Shown here one piece after another: positions 57,253-64,000 of a stretch of 64,000 nt of DNA (positions are counted from its first letter, which is position 1; every line of letters starts with the position of its first letter). The notes below the pieces were generated by a model, which worked only from the letters and a program-made list of their open reading frames with translations, was not told the DNA's origin and made no database searches. The DNA comes from DASVCN01 sp040905665 (lineage in GTDB: Bacteria; Deinococcota; Deinococci; Deinococcales; Trueperaceae), in contig JBBDRD010000031.1 in NCBI GenBank assembly GCA_040905665.1, positions 1 to 64,000 on the forward strand, written 5' to 3'. The translations under genes and the position numbers were made by a program.

Positions 57253-57699
57253 TCCTGCGGTAAGTCGTCGTCGCAGCGAGCGGCGAGCAGGGCTAGCCTA
57301 CCGCGTGGTGCCGATCTTTTGTCGCCGCCCCCCGACCTGTTCGAGCAGAGCGGCGCGGTTCGTGGCGAGGAGGTGCTACTGGTGGATCTGAAAGATCAAC
57401 TGCGCCACGCACACCGGTTTCACCTGCTGCTCGGCCTCGAAGCGCAGGTCGAGGACTGCTCGAACGCCGTCGGCCAATGGTTCCAACTGAGAGACCGCAC
57501 CCCCGCGACCCTGAGCGCCCTGCTCGACGGGCCCAACTCACCGAGGGCCAGGACGAGAGCCTGGCTGAACAGCTGGTGACGTTCGGGGAGCTGCGGTTGG
57601 AGAACGTCGTTGAGCTTCGGGGCTGGAACCTGACGAGCGAGGAGCTGGAACGCGCAGGGCAGCACCCGGCGCTCGGAGTGGTGCGGTTGGGGCAGCTGC
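57253..57699. other. No confident gene
   Basis: Several overlapping frames are open on both strands because of high GC, but none shows a known motif or convincing ribosome-binding site. The stretch probably contains decayed sequence downstream of the DehI-like remnant. Confidence 0.4.
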
Positions 57700-57980
57700 T
57701 GGCGCGGCGCCAGCAGGGCCTGCGCTCGCAGCCGGTCCGCAGCCCGCTCGAACCCCACGGTCCGGAAACCGGAGCTGAGCCCGTTCCAGGCCGGCTCCAG
57801 GTAGGCGGGATCGTTGGCCAGGGTCCGGAAGATGAAGTTCACGAACGGGACGCGCAAGATCCTCTGCATGCTCTGGTAGATCGCGCGGACGCGCTCGTCC
57901 GCCTGGTCCGGCATGATCTCGGGTAGCTTCGGCACGAGCCGCATCCCGCGCTCCAGGTCGGCTTCATGGTCGTGTGGCAT
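57700..57980 (-). pseudogene. DehI-like dehalogenase family, N-terminal remnant
   Basis: From ATG 57980 the frame reads MPHDHEADLERGMRLVPKLP, then PDQADERVRAIYQSMQRILR and VPFVNFIFRTLANDPAYLEP, the N-terminal helices of the halocarboxylic-acid dehalogenase DehI/AhpD-like family. After ERAADRLRAQALL the similarity fades (about 57715) although the frame continues. Full members have over 200 residues with an internal repeat, so most of the protein is lost. Confidence 0.5.
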
Positions 57981-58295
57981 CTGTCCCCCAGCTTCTCGAG
58001 CGGCCCGCTGTGGGTGCGATCCGCTCCGGGCCCGCATCGGTTTCGGCCTCTGCCGCCCGACCGGCCCGGCGGCGCTCCCAAGCCGTCACCGGCTGGAGCG
58101 CCCAAGACGATTGTCCCTGCCGGGGTGCGGAGTCGACTGTAGGACGGTCCCGAAAGGGTCCACGGTCAAGCCCCCGGCCGGAAATCCACGTCCCCGAGAC
58201 GCCCCCCGGCCGTCCGTGCCGGCTCGAGCGCAACCGTGCCCGAACGAATCGTCTGAGGAGCGAATGCGTGGGAGCCTAAACGGGAAGGAGGCAGC
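57981..58295. other. No recognised gene
   Basis: GC-rich sequence with chance open frames on both strands. No domain, repeat or RNA recognised. Confidence 0.4.
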
Positions 58296-58445
58296 ATGAA
58301 CACGAATAGCAGCACGAGCACCTGGTCTTCGGAGTTGCGACAGCCCTGGCCCACGAAGGGCTCGGAGCGCTCGGCGCACGATCCGACCAAGCGGCTGAGC
58401 GTCCACTCCAAGCCGACCCCGACACGGCGCGGGATGCTGCGCTAG
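58296..58445 (+). CDS. Possible 49-residue small protein
   Basis: ATG 58296 is preceded by GGAAGGAGG at good spacing. The product (MNTNSSTSTWSSELRQPWPT, then KGSERSAHDPTKRL to TPTRRGMLR) is hydrophilic and basic with no family that I recognise. The ribosome-binding site is the main support. Confidence 0.3.
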   Translation: MNTNSSTSTWSSELRQPWPTKGSERSAHDPTKRLSVHSKPTPTRRGMLR

Positions 58446-58563
58446 AACGAGATTGCGTTCCTCTCCCGCATTAGCGAGCCATCCCTGTGTGGGCCATCAT
58501 GGGGCCGCCGTGGTCTGGGATGCCCTGCTAGCGTCTCGCGCTCGCTGGTTGAGGAGCTCGCGC

Positions 58564-58977
58564 TCAGCGGAGGGGCGCTCCCGCGGCGGCGTCCGTGAGG
58601 TACACGCATCCGTCGTGGCAGTTGGGCTCCGTGTGCGCGTTCGCCCACGCCAGGCGCCCCTCGAGCTCCTCCTCGAGGGCCTGCAACTGCTGCAGTCGCT
58701 CTCGAACGGACGAGAGGTGCTCTCGCAAGCGTTCCCGCACGTGCTCGCACGGCTGCAACCCCTCCCTACGCAAGCTCAGGATGCCGCGGATCTCCCGCAG
58801 GGTCAGCCCGAGCGCCTGCGCCCCCCGCAGGAACACCACCCGGTCGATCATGGCTGGTTGGAACACGCGGTAGCCGCTGGCGGTGCGGTCCGCCTCGAGG
58901 AGGCCCTCGTCCTGCCAGTACCGCAGCGTTCGCACGCTCTCCCCGGTGGTGCTCGCCAGCTCCCCGATCCGCATCAC
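58564..58977 (-). CDS. MerR-family metal or thiol-stress regulator
   Basis: 137 residues, start GTG 58977 or ATG 58974. The winged-helix N-terminus is MRIGELASTTGESVRTLRYW then QDEGLLEADRTASGYRVF. A long dimerisation helix follows, with Cys in GLQPCEHVRERL and a C-terminal pair in PNCHDGCVYL, the positions used for metal binding in MerR/ZntR/CueR relatives. It is the last gene of a three-gene unit and likely acts at the 20-bp-spacer promoter at 60730-60699. The inducer could be Hg(II), another soft metal or an electrophile. Confidence 0.85.
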   Translation of the reverse strand: MMRIGELASTTGESVRTLRYWQDEGLLEADRTASGYRVFQPAMIDRVVFLRGAQALGLTLREIRGILSLRREGLQPCEHVRERLREHLSSVRERLQQLQALEEELEGRLAWANAHTEPNCHDGCVYLTDAAAGAPLR

Positions 58978-59031
58978 GTCCGCACGCTCCTCACGCCGTT
59001 TCCTCTCCTCGTTCGCTTCACTTCGGGCTCC

Positions 59032-60378
59032 TCACACCATGTAGACGATATCGGACGCGGCGGCCGGGTGCACCAGCATGCTCGTCTTCAGGTCCAGCGC
59101 CGTGAGCCCATGCCGAATGGCCAGTGCGAACATGCCGATCGTTTCGCCCGCGTTCATGCCGAGCAGGTGCGCGCCGAGGATGCGGCCGGAGCCCTTCTCG
59201 ATCAGTACCTTGGACGCCGCATGCTCCTCGCGGGTGCGCCGCGCCGTGAACCAGCCGCTGGTGTCCCGCTGCTTCACGTCGAACTCCAGCCCCTGCGCAC
59301 TCGCCTCCTCTTCGGCAAGGCCGGCGCGGGCGAGCGTCGGCAGGGTGAAGGCTACGCTGGGCGTCCCCGTGTAGTCCGGCGTCTTGCGGTTGCCCTTGAG
59401 GATGTTGCTCACGGCGGTGAGGCCCTCGTGCACCGCGACGGGCGTGAGGGGCCAGCCGGCCGTGTCGGCCGCGTCTCCGGCGGCGTACACGCGGGGGTTG
59501 CTGATGCTCTGCAGGTACTCGTTGACCTCTACGCCCCGCTCGGGATCGAACGCGACCTCGCCCGTCTCCAGGTCGAGCAGGTCGATTTCGGGCACGCGGC
59601 CCGCGCCGTGCACCACCAGGTCCGCCTCGAACTCCTCGCCGGCGGCCGTGCGCGCTACGAGATGCTCGACCTGACGCTCGACAGCGGTGATCTCAGTATG
59701 GAGCCGCACCCGGATGCCGATCTCTTCCGAGGCCGTGACGAGCTCCCGCACCAGGTCCGGATCGAACGCCTCCAGGGGCCGCTCGCCCCGGTGGGCGATG
59801 ATGGCGTTCGCGCCGGCACGGGCGGCGATGTGGGCGAACTCGAACGAGACGTAGCCACCCCCGATGAAGAGGATGCGTTCGGGTAGCGCTTCGAGCTCGA
59901 GGAAGTCGGTGCTGGTGGCGAGCAGCTCCTCGCCGGGAATGCCGAGCTGGCGGGGTTTGGCGCCGGTCGCGATCAGGAAGCGCTCCGCCGCGAACTCCTC
60001 CTCTCCCACTCGAAGGGTGGTGGGGCTCGTGAAGCGCGCGGGCCCGTGCAGGGTCAGGACGCCCAGCCCGTCGAGGTTCTTCTCGAGGCGCTGGGGGACG
60101 GGTTCGGTAAAGGTGCGTTTGAAGGCCATCAGCTCCGCCCAGTCGATGCGTGCCTCCCCGGTGACGCCGTGCCCGCGGCTGCGCCTGTGCCAGTCCACCA
60201 GGTCCGCCGCGCCCACCAGCACCTTCTTCGGGTCGCAGCCCCGCAGGGCGCAGGTGCCGCCGTACGGGAGGGTATCGACGATGGCGACCCCCTTCCCGGC
60301 GGAGGCGGCCTTGCGGGTGGCGCCGAGGCCCGCCATGCCGGCTCCGATTACGATCAGGTCGAGCTCGCGGGTGCTCAC
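59032..60378 (-). CDS. FAD/NAD(P)-dependent disulfide oxidoreductase
   Basis: 448 residues from GTG 60378, overlapping the upstream stop (GTGA). FAD site LIVIGAGMAGLGATRKAASA, redox-active disulfide GGTCALRGCDPKKVLVGA, NAD(P) site ILFIGGGYVSFEFAHIAARA, second FAD motif VYAAGDAADTAGWPLTPVAV and a C-terminal dimerisation domain. The GGTC-x3-GCDPKK pattern is closer to glutathione-reductase-like enzymes than to MerA (GTCVNVGCVPSK). The vicinal C-terminal Cys pair of MerA and the usual His-Pro at the end (here VHPAAA) show partial agreement only. Reduction of a disulfide, perhaps of the neighbouring thioredoxin-like protein, is the best guess. Confidence 0.8.
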   Translation of the reverse strand: MSTRELDLIVIGAGMAGLGATRKAASAGKGVAIVDTLPYGGTCALRGCDPKKVLVGAADLVDWHRRSRGHGVTGEARIDWAELMAFKRTFTEPVPQRLEKNLDGLGVLTLHGPARFTSPTTLRVGEEEFAAERFLIATGAKPRQLGIPGEELLATSTDFLELEALPERILFIGGGYVSFEFAHIAARAGANAIIAHRGERPLEAFDPDLVRELVTASEEIGIRVRLHTEITAVERQVEHLVARTAAGEEFEADLVVHGAGRVPEIDLLDLETGEVAFDPERGVEVNEYLQSISNPRVYAAGDAADTAGWPLTPVAVHEGLTAVSNILKGNRKTPDYTGTPSVAFTLPTLARAGLAEEEASAQGLEFDVKQRDTSGWFTARRTREEHAASKVLIEKGSGRILGAHLLGMNAGETIGMFALAIRHGLTALDLKTSMLVHPAAASDIVYMV

Positions 60379-60692
60379 GCGGGTTCCTCGCTCCCGCTCG
60401 CGCGCAGGCGCTGCTGGAGCTGGGGCTGGGGGGGCCAGCCGCGTCCGGCGTTGCCTTCGTAGCGGCGGCACGCCATCACGGCGGGCCCGTCGTACCCTTC
60501 GAGATCCCGCCCGGCGATGCGGAGGGTGGGGGAGCCGGCGAAGCCCCTGCGCTCACTCTCGGGGAGCGCTTCGATGTTGCGGAGGCGGACGGTGGCGTCG
60601 GTCCGGGTCTCATTGAGGGCGAGACCGAGTTCGGTCCAGGCGTGCTGCCAGGAGGGGCACCCGTCGAAGTAGAGCAGTTCAATGGTGACCAT
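60375..60692 (-). CDS. Small thioredoxin-like protein
   Basis: 105 residues starting MVTIELLYFDGCPSWQHAWT. The single Cys at the end of strand 1 (DGCPSW) sits where thioredoxins have CxxC. A cis-Pro-like GFAGSPTLRIAGRDL follows. Similar proteins occur next to MerR genes and mercury or alkylmercury functions. A single active Cys suggests transfer of a thiol-bound group. The -10 box ends only seven bases upstream of ATG, so the mRNA may be leaderless. Confidence 0.75.
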   Translation of the reverse strand: MVTIELLYFDGCPSWQHAWTELGLALNETRTDATVRLRNIEALPESERRGFAGSPTLRIAGRDLEGYDGPAVMACRRYEGNAGRGWPPQPQLQQRLRASGSEEPA

Positions 60693-60698
60693 GTGCCA

Positions 60699-60730
60699 AC
60701 TCTAGAACCTCTAGTTCAGTGGAGAGTCAA
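60699..60730 (-). promoter_or_regulatory. MerR-type promoter with 20-bp spacer
   Basis: On the minus strand: TTGACT (60730-60725), 20-bp spacer, TAGAGT (60704-60699). The spacer carries the dyad GAACT-AG-AGGTTC. Over-long 19-20 bp spacers with a central dyad are the hallmark of promoters twisted into shape by MerR-family activators. Confidence 0.7.
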
Positions 60731-60769
60731 GGCCGTCGATCCCTAGAGTCGTGGCGCCACGTTCGTCGC

Positions 60770-61130
60770 GATGTCCCCCTGGATCGATGTCGATCTGCAC
60801 GCCGCGCGCCTGGCCCTCCTTGGGCAGGAATTCGGAGTAGGGGAAGCTCGAGCCCACCATCAGCAGCGTGTCGCACTCCATCATCAAGTCCCAGCTCGGC
60901 TTGGTCCCCAGCAGCCCGATGGAGCCCGTCACGAACGGCAGGTCGTCGGGAAGCGCGGCCTTGCCGAGCAGGGCCTTGGCGACCCCGGCGCCGAGCGTCT
61001 CGGCGGTGTCGATCACCTCGGCGCTCGCGCGGAGCGCGCCCACGCCGACGAGGATCGCGACGCGCTCGCCTTCGTTCAGGATCGCTGCGGCCTTCCTTAA
61101 GTACCCGGCCTTACCAGCGGATGCTCCTAG
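60770..61130 (-). pseudogene. Thiamine-pyrophosphate enzyme, central-domain fragment
   Basis: The frame gives GYLRKAAAILNEGERVAILV then GVGALRASAEVIDTAETLGA, VAKALLGKAALPDDLPFVTG and CDTLLMVGSSFPYSEFLPKE to GVQIDIDPG. This is the middle (TPP_enzyme_M) domain of pyruvate-oxidase/acetolactate-synthase-like proteins. Neither the N-terminal Glu-bearing domain nor the C-terminal TPP-binding domain is present. The left edge abuts the MerR-type promoter, the right edge the DUF1440 gene. Confidence 0.65.
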
Positions 61131-61144
61131 CGCAGTGCGGCACC

Positions 61145-61639
61145 TCAGAGGTCGTCGGCGAGCCGGAGCGTGGCTTCCGTCGCCACCCCGAACACCGTGT
61201 GCCCTGCTAGTCCGCGCGCATGCGTCTCCCAAGGGAACTCCTGCGGAGGAGCGGTGAGACCCAAGGCCGTGTTCGCGCCCTCGTCCACGAACAGGAAGAA
61301 CAGCGCACCGTACAGCGTGCCGAAGCCCCAGGATGCCCACGCGGTGCGCGGGCGCAGCACTCCATAAACGGCTCCCGCGCCCGCACCGAGCGCCCAGTGG
61401 ATGGCGCTGCCGTAGCGCTTGCGCTGCTTCTCGTTCACCTCGGTGCCCAGCGCGTGAGCTGCCTTCTCGGTCGCGACGCCGTAGGCGGTCGTGCCTTGGA
61501 CCCTGCTCTCGTGCTCTTTCGCTTCATCGCCCTCCCGCTTGTAGATCGCGCTCGTGACCTGCCCCATCACCCAGGTGGCGGCGAGGCCGGCGGCAGCGCC
61601 TAGGACCGCGTCGACAGCGATGCTTCTCTTCGAGTGCAT
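61145..61639 (-). CDS. DUF1440-like inner-membrane protein
   Basis: 164 residues, ATG 61639 with GGGAG upstream. Three to four membrane segments (VDAVLGAAAGLAATWVMGQV, AIHWALGAGAGAVYGVLRPR, FGTLYGALFFLFVDEG and HTVFGVATEATLRL). The pattern resembles YagU/DUF1440 proteins, which in E. coli are linked to acid tolerance; no biochemical role is known. Its neighbour at the 3' side is a broken TPP enzyme. Confidence 0.65.
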   Translation of the reverse strand: MHSKRSIAVDAVLGAAAGLAATWVMGQVTSAIYKREGDEAKEHESRVQGTTAYGVATEKAAHALGTEVNEKQRKRYGSAIHWALGAGAGAVYGVLRPRTAWASWGFGTLYGALFFLFVDEGANTALGLTAPPQEFPWETHARGLAGHTVFGVATEATLRLADDL

Positions 61640-61842
61640 GTGAATCTCCCTTCGAACTGCGGATCGTCTTCGTGTGTGCCCTACTCCCTGCTCCAGAACC
61701 GTTCTGGCGCGCCTGCGGCACTCATGACAAGGCTAATCAGGAAGCTGTCCTTACCTCTAGAAGGCGCCGTACAATTCCAGCATGCTGACGCATAGTCTGG
61801 GACGTGATCGGTCTGCTGCCCGGAGCTAGGCGAAGTTGCGGT

Positions 61843-64000
61843 TCAGCCGAACGGCAGGACGCCTTCCACGAGTGCTGCCAACCGGTCCCACGGCCCTACG
61901 GACAGCCCTTGGACGGGCGGTTGCCGCACGATCCGCAGGCTTCCTTCCTGCGAGAGGACCTCGTGGTGCGACTCGCCCTTGCGATCTCGCCAAAAGCGTA
62001 GATCCACGCTTCCCTCCCCAACCCGCAAGCGCTGGAGCGTGACCTCGGGGAGCCACTCTGGAAGCACCGGATCGATCGCCAGCAGGCCCATGGTGGCCAC
62101 GGGCCGCATCCCCAGGAGGGACTGCATCAGGATCGCGAAGGTGCTGCGGTTCCACGCCTGCGGAGCGTTCGCGCGCGGGTACGCGCCCGGGTGCGAGCGC
62201 TCCTCGCGGGCGTACCCCCCGACGCACTCGGGGATCCGGTTCGCTTCCCAAATCCGTGCAAGGTCGTACAGGCTGCGGGCCAGCGTGGTGGCCTCCTGGT
62301 CGAAGCCGTAGCGGCGCAGCCCGAAGAGGATGGTGCCGTTCTCGACCGCCCAGACGCTGCCGAGGTGGTACGAGAGCGGGTTGTACGCGGGGTTCCCGGT
62401 CGAGAGGGTGCGCAGCCCCCAACGGCTGAACAGGTCCGGTTGAAACAGGCGCTCGACCAGGCGAGGCAGATGCTCGTTCGCGACGATCCCGGTGGCGATG
62501 CACTGTGCCGCGTTCGACGTCAAGCTCCGGATGGGCTGCTTGTCCGCATCCAGTCCCAGAGCGACGTACCCTTCGTCGGGGAGCCAGAAGTCGCGGTTGA
62601 AGCGCTCCTTGAGCTCTCCGGCTTCCCGCCACAGGTCCCGAGCGTGGGCGTGATCCCCCATCACGAGCGACAGGGCCGACATGAACTGCAGCGCCGCGTA
62701 CCAGTATCCCTGGATCTCGCACGGCGCGATCGGCGGCTGCACCTGGCTTCCGTCTCCGTACACCATGGAGTTATCGCTGTCTTTCCAGCCCTGATGCTTC
62801 GGGCCTTTCGGTGAACGGGTCAGGTAATCGAGGTAGCCATCCCCGTCCGTGTCCCCGTATCGGCGGGTCCACTCCAGGATGCGCCTCGCAGCGTCCCAGT
62901 TCTCCTCCAGGTCCTGCTTGCGGCCCGACCAGGCGTAGAGCTGCCCCAGGCCGATGAGGAACATCAGCGGGGACGCATGATCTCCGTAGTACCGATCGAA
63001 TGGCGTCTTCCCGAGTCGGGCCGTGGGATCACGGCGGGCCTGCTGGATGATGCGCCCGGGCTCCTCATCCCGCCAGTCATCGATCACGCTGCCCTGGGTG
63101 GGCCGGAGCTTCGCCAGGGTCGCCCGGACGAGTTCCCCTCCGTCGAACACGGCGGCTTGCCAGGCGGCCGTGAGGGCGTCGCGACCGAACACGGCCGGGT
63201 AGAGGGGTATGCCGGCGGCCGGGGCGAGCCACTGCTCTTGCTCCCCGTCGAGCAGCGCCATGGAGCCGAGGTCGTGCATCGCCTGGTTCGTGATCTCCAC
63301 CAGGGGTGTGTCTCCGGGCGCGGCCAGGCGCGTGACGTTCTGGTGCCACGCATGCAGGCGCTGCTCACGCTGCGCCGACGCTACGTCATCCAAGGGATCC
63401 TGGGCGTCCACGGCTCTGACGTGGAGGCGAACCTCTGCTCCTTCCTGACGATCGAGGGTGACGCGGGTAGAGAGGCGGCCGTCCGTGAAGCTCCACGCTC
63501 CGGGCCCATCGACCGTCACGTGGGTCTCGAGCGGGAGCTTCTCGTGCGTGTAGCGGAAACGCACTCCGCCCTCTTCCGGGTCGATCGCCACGGGCGCTTC
63601 CTGCTGTCGCTTTCCGGCCTGCGCCTCACTCGTGCCCGCGAAGTCGGCGGACAGCAGCCACCCGAGATCGAACTCCGCCCGCTCGTCCCAGCGGTTGGTG
63701 ATGCGCAATCGCACCTCGAGCGTGGCGGGGTGTACGTGGTAGCGCAGGTCGAGATCCAGGCCACGGAACAGGATGCCGTGGTGCCGGCCGGAGCCGCCCG
63801 AGCCGCTCCCGCCTCCACCGCGCGACTCTACCGGCGGGTAGATCTGGGCGAACTCCAACGCGTTGGGGGCGACCTCCGCGACGGAGCAGGGGAAGGGGTC
63901 TTCTTCATCGATCTGGAGCCGCAACTCGTGGAGGTAGCGCGTTTCGCGGAAGAAGTAACCGGTGAGTTCCTCCTGCCCGCAGCGGCCCTGGTTGTCGGTC
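61843..64000 (-). CDS. Glycogen debranching enzyme / amylo-alpha-1,6-glucosidase (5' end off window)
   Basis: At least 718 residues; the frame stays open to the right edge. The N-terminal visible part (QEELTGYFFRETRYLHELRL, then YPPVESRGGGG and YHVHPATLEVRLRITNRWDE) matches the N-terminal beta domain of this debranching-enzyme type. The C-terminal (alpha/alpha)6 barrel has IPLYPAVFGRDALTAAWQAA, TPFDRYYGDHASPLMFLIGL, DGDGYLDYLTRSPKGPKHQG then WKDSDNSMVYGDGSQVQPPI and CEIQGYWYAALQFM. Such enzymes cut alpha-1,6 branches in glycogen or related glucans. The stop at 61843 is secure. Confidence 0.85.
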   Translation of the reverse strand, partial: TDNQGRCGQEELTGYFFRETRYLHELRLQIDEEDPFPCSVAEVAPNALEFAQIYPPVESRGGGGSGSGGSGRHHGILFRGLDLDLRYHVHPATLEVRLRITNRWDERAEFDLGWLLSADFAGTSEAQAGKRQQEAPVAIDPEEGGVRFRYTHEKLPLETHVTVDGPGAWSFTDGRLSTRVTLDRQEGAEVRLHVRAVDAQDPLDDVASAQREQRLHAWHQNVTRLAAPGDTPLVEITNQAMHDLGSMALLDGEQEQWLAPAAGIPLYPAVFGRDALTAAWQAAVFDGGELVRATLAKLRPTQGSVIDDWRDEEPGRIIQQARRDPTARLGKTPFDRYYGDHASPLMFLIGLGQLYAWSGRKQDLEENWDAARRILEWTRRYGDTDGDGYLDYLTRSPKGPKHQGWKDSDNSMVYGDGSQVQPPIAPCEIQGYWYAALQFMSALSLVMGDHAHARDLWREAGELKERFNRDFWLPDEGYVALGLDADKQPIRSLTSNAAQCIATGIVANEHLPRLVERLFQPDLFSRWGLRTLSTGNPAYNPLSYHLGSVWAVENGTILFGLRRYGFDQEATTLARSLYDLARIWEANRIPECVGGYAREERSHPGAYPRANAPQAWNRSTFAILMQSLLGMRPVATMGLLAIDPVLPEWLPEVTLQRLRVGEGSVDLRFWRDRKGESHHEVLSQEGSLRIVRQPPVQGLSVGPWDRLAALVEGVLPFG

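Noticed and set aside
58453..59886. 477-codon plus-strand frame opposite merR and the FAD oxidoreductase
   Set aside because: Covers two well-supported genes on the other strand and shows no motif.
59032..60378. Mercuric reductase merA
   Set aside because: The active-site pattern is GGTCALRGCDPKK rather than the MerA type, and no C-terminal vicinal Cys pair is present. A general disulfide oxidoreductase is safer.

Overview
This 64-kb window is high-GC DNA from a bacterium that probably belongs to the Deinococcota, perhaps a Truepera-like lineage. That placement is an inference. It rests on secreted beta-barrel and usher-like proteins that imply an outer membrane, a CsoR repressor with a Cys-His-His metal set like the Thermus protein, a probable leaderless operon, and several paralogous PAS/GAF phytochrome-type histidine kinases. 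No 16S rRNA gene is present. A 10-N scaffold gap (10408-10417) shows it is a draft assembly, possibly metagenomic.

Layout. 1-6680: the end of a glycosyltransferase gene, a degenerate GGAGGACC repeat, a secreted beta-propeller, toxin-antitoxin material (a decayed Txe/YoeB toxin and an intact PIN-type pair), a PadR-chrA chromate efflux unit and a Fic protein. 6967-18606: a tightly packed catabolic island (M20 amidohydrolase, IclR regulator, spermidine/putrescine-type ABC importer, AroM, DUF1177, hydantoinase/oxoprolinase A and B). 18614-32877: stress and metal genes (copA-csoR-copZ, a di-heme cytochrome, several histidine kinases) mixed with many broken genes. 33336-34840: a conserved core with rpsT, an RNA methyltransferase and three tRNA genes. 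35115-37649: another kinase and a decayed HD-GYP gene.

38128-42406 encodes a small secreted subunit, a chaperone-like beta-sandwich protein and a 905-residue usher-like outer-membrane protein, with a strong hairpin after the subunit gene. This looks like a divergent surface-fibre assembly system. 43497-54192 (minus strand) is a complete Wsp-type chemosensory operon: cheW, cheR-TPR, cheW, MCP, cheA-REC, cheB, and an output protein carrying both a diguanylate cyclase (AGDEF) and a phosphodiesterase (EAL) domain. The two loci lie 1 kb apart, separated by one luciferase-like monooxygenase gene, which suggests that surface-sensed c-di-GMP signalling may control surface structures.

54364-64000 holds prfC, an MFS transporter, then a patchwork of gene remnants (DehI-like, TPP enzyme) around a MerR-controlled thiol/FAD oxidoreductase operon, a DUF1440 membrane protein and a glycogen debranching enzyme that runs off the edge. 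The window is unusually rich in decayed genes: frameshifts, a 13-bp tandem duplication, an internal deletion, a nonsense codon and truncations. Conserved housekeeping and chemosensory genes are intact, so real decay is more likely than general sequencing error.
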